A stretch of 5,319 nt of DNA from positions 1 to 5,319 of the forward strand of contig CALFIE010000096.1 of NCBI GenBank assembly GCA_937876095.1. Direction: 5' to 3'. Shown here piece after piece: positions 5,254 to 5,319 of the stretch (its first letter is position 1; the number at the start of each line of letters is the position of its first letter). The notes beneath the pieces were generated by a model. The model ran no database searches, was not told the origin of the DNA, and worked only from the letters and a program-made list of their open reading frames with translations. The position numbers and the translations under genes were made by a program. This DNA comes from an uncultured Flavobacteriales bacterium (GTDB lineage: Bacteria; Bacteroidota; Bacteroidia; Flavobacteriales; Weeksellaceae).

Positions 5254-5319
5254 GACTCAATTTTTAGGCAATGTGGTAAAAAATGGTGCTTTTTTAAATG
5301 AAAAAATAGTTATAAATTT

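Noticed and set aside
5242..5265. CTCA-GTT-TGAG small hairpin at the end of the DUF4126 gene followed by T5, as a terminator.
   Set aside because: The stem is only 4 bp and lies mostly within the coding end; too weak to call. No better terminator is visible before the window ends.
5313..5319. TAAATTT at the very edge, which would match TAnnTTTG if the next base is G.
   Set aside because: The deciding base is outside the window and no -33 TTG lies about 19 bases upstream.

Overview
The window is AT-rich chromosomal DNA (roughly one third G+C by eye) from a Bacteroidota bacterium, most likely class Flavobacteriia and possibly the Chryseobacterium/Cloacibacterium side. Three things suggest this: the gene order bamD - rpoZ - coaBC, which I know from flavobacterial genomes; promoter-like sequences of the Bacteroidota type (TAnnTTTG) instead of E. 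coli -10 boxes; and the lack of Shine-Dalgarno sequences before nearly all genes. The genus is an inference. All protein identifications rest on reading motifs, not on a database search.

Left half, minus strand (read from about 2600 down to 1): a TetR/AcrR-type repressor (1932-2561), then the outer-membrane assembly lipoprotein BamD (834-1826), an RNA polymerase omega/Rpb6-like subunit (471-791), and the 5' end of coaBC for coenzyme A synthesis (1-257, running off the window). BamD and omega are 42 bases apart and look co-transcribed. A hairpin terminator near 418-452 follows omega, so coaBC probably has its own transcription input.

Centre: a divergent intergenic region (2562-2837) between the TetR gene and the rightward genes. 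It holds a promoter-like element for the TetR gene, a CRP/FNR-type dyad and an overlapping 9-bp inverted repeat. These are the most interesting regulatory signals in the window.

Right half, plus strand: a compact TatD-like metal-dependent hydrolase (2838-3473), the tRNA t6A dehydratase TcdA (3463-4185, overlapping the previous gene by 11 bases), the protein subunit of RNase P RnpA (4191-4556, TTG start, 5 bases after tcdA) and a DUF4126 membrane protein (4621-5253) with its own promoter-like sequence. The first three form a tight operon whose products act on nucleic acids, two of them directly on tRNA.

Overall this is an ordinary housekeeping region. I see no mobile element, CRISPR array, RNA gene, phage remnant or defence system. 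The points worth a second look are regulatory sites, an extended BamD C-terminus, the tRNA-processing operon and an uncharacterised membrane protein.
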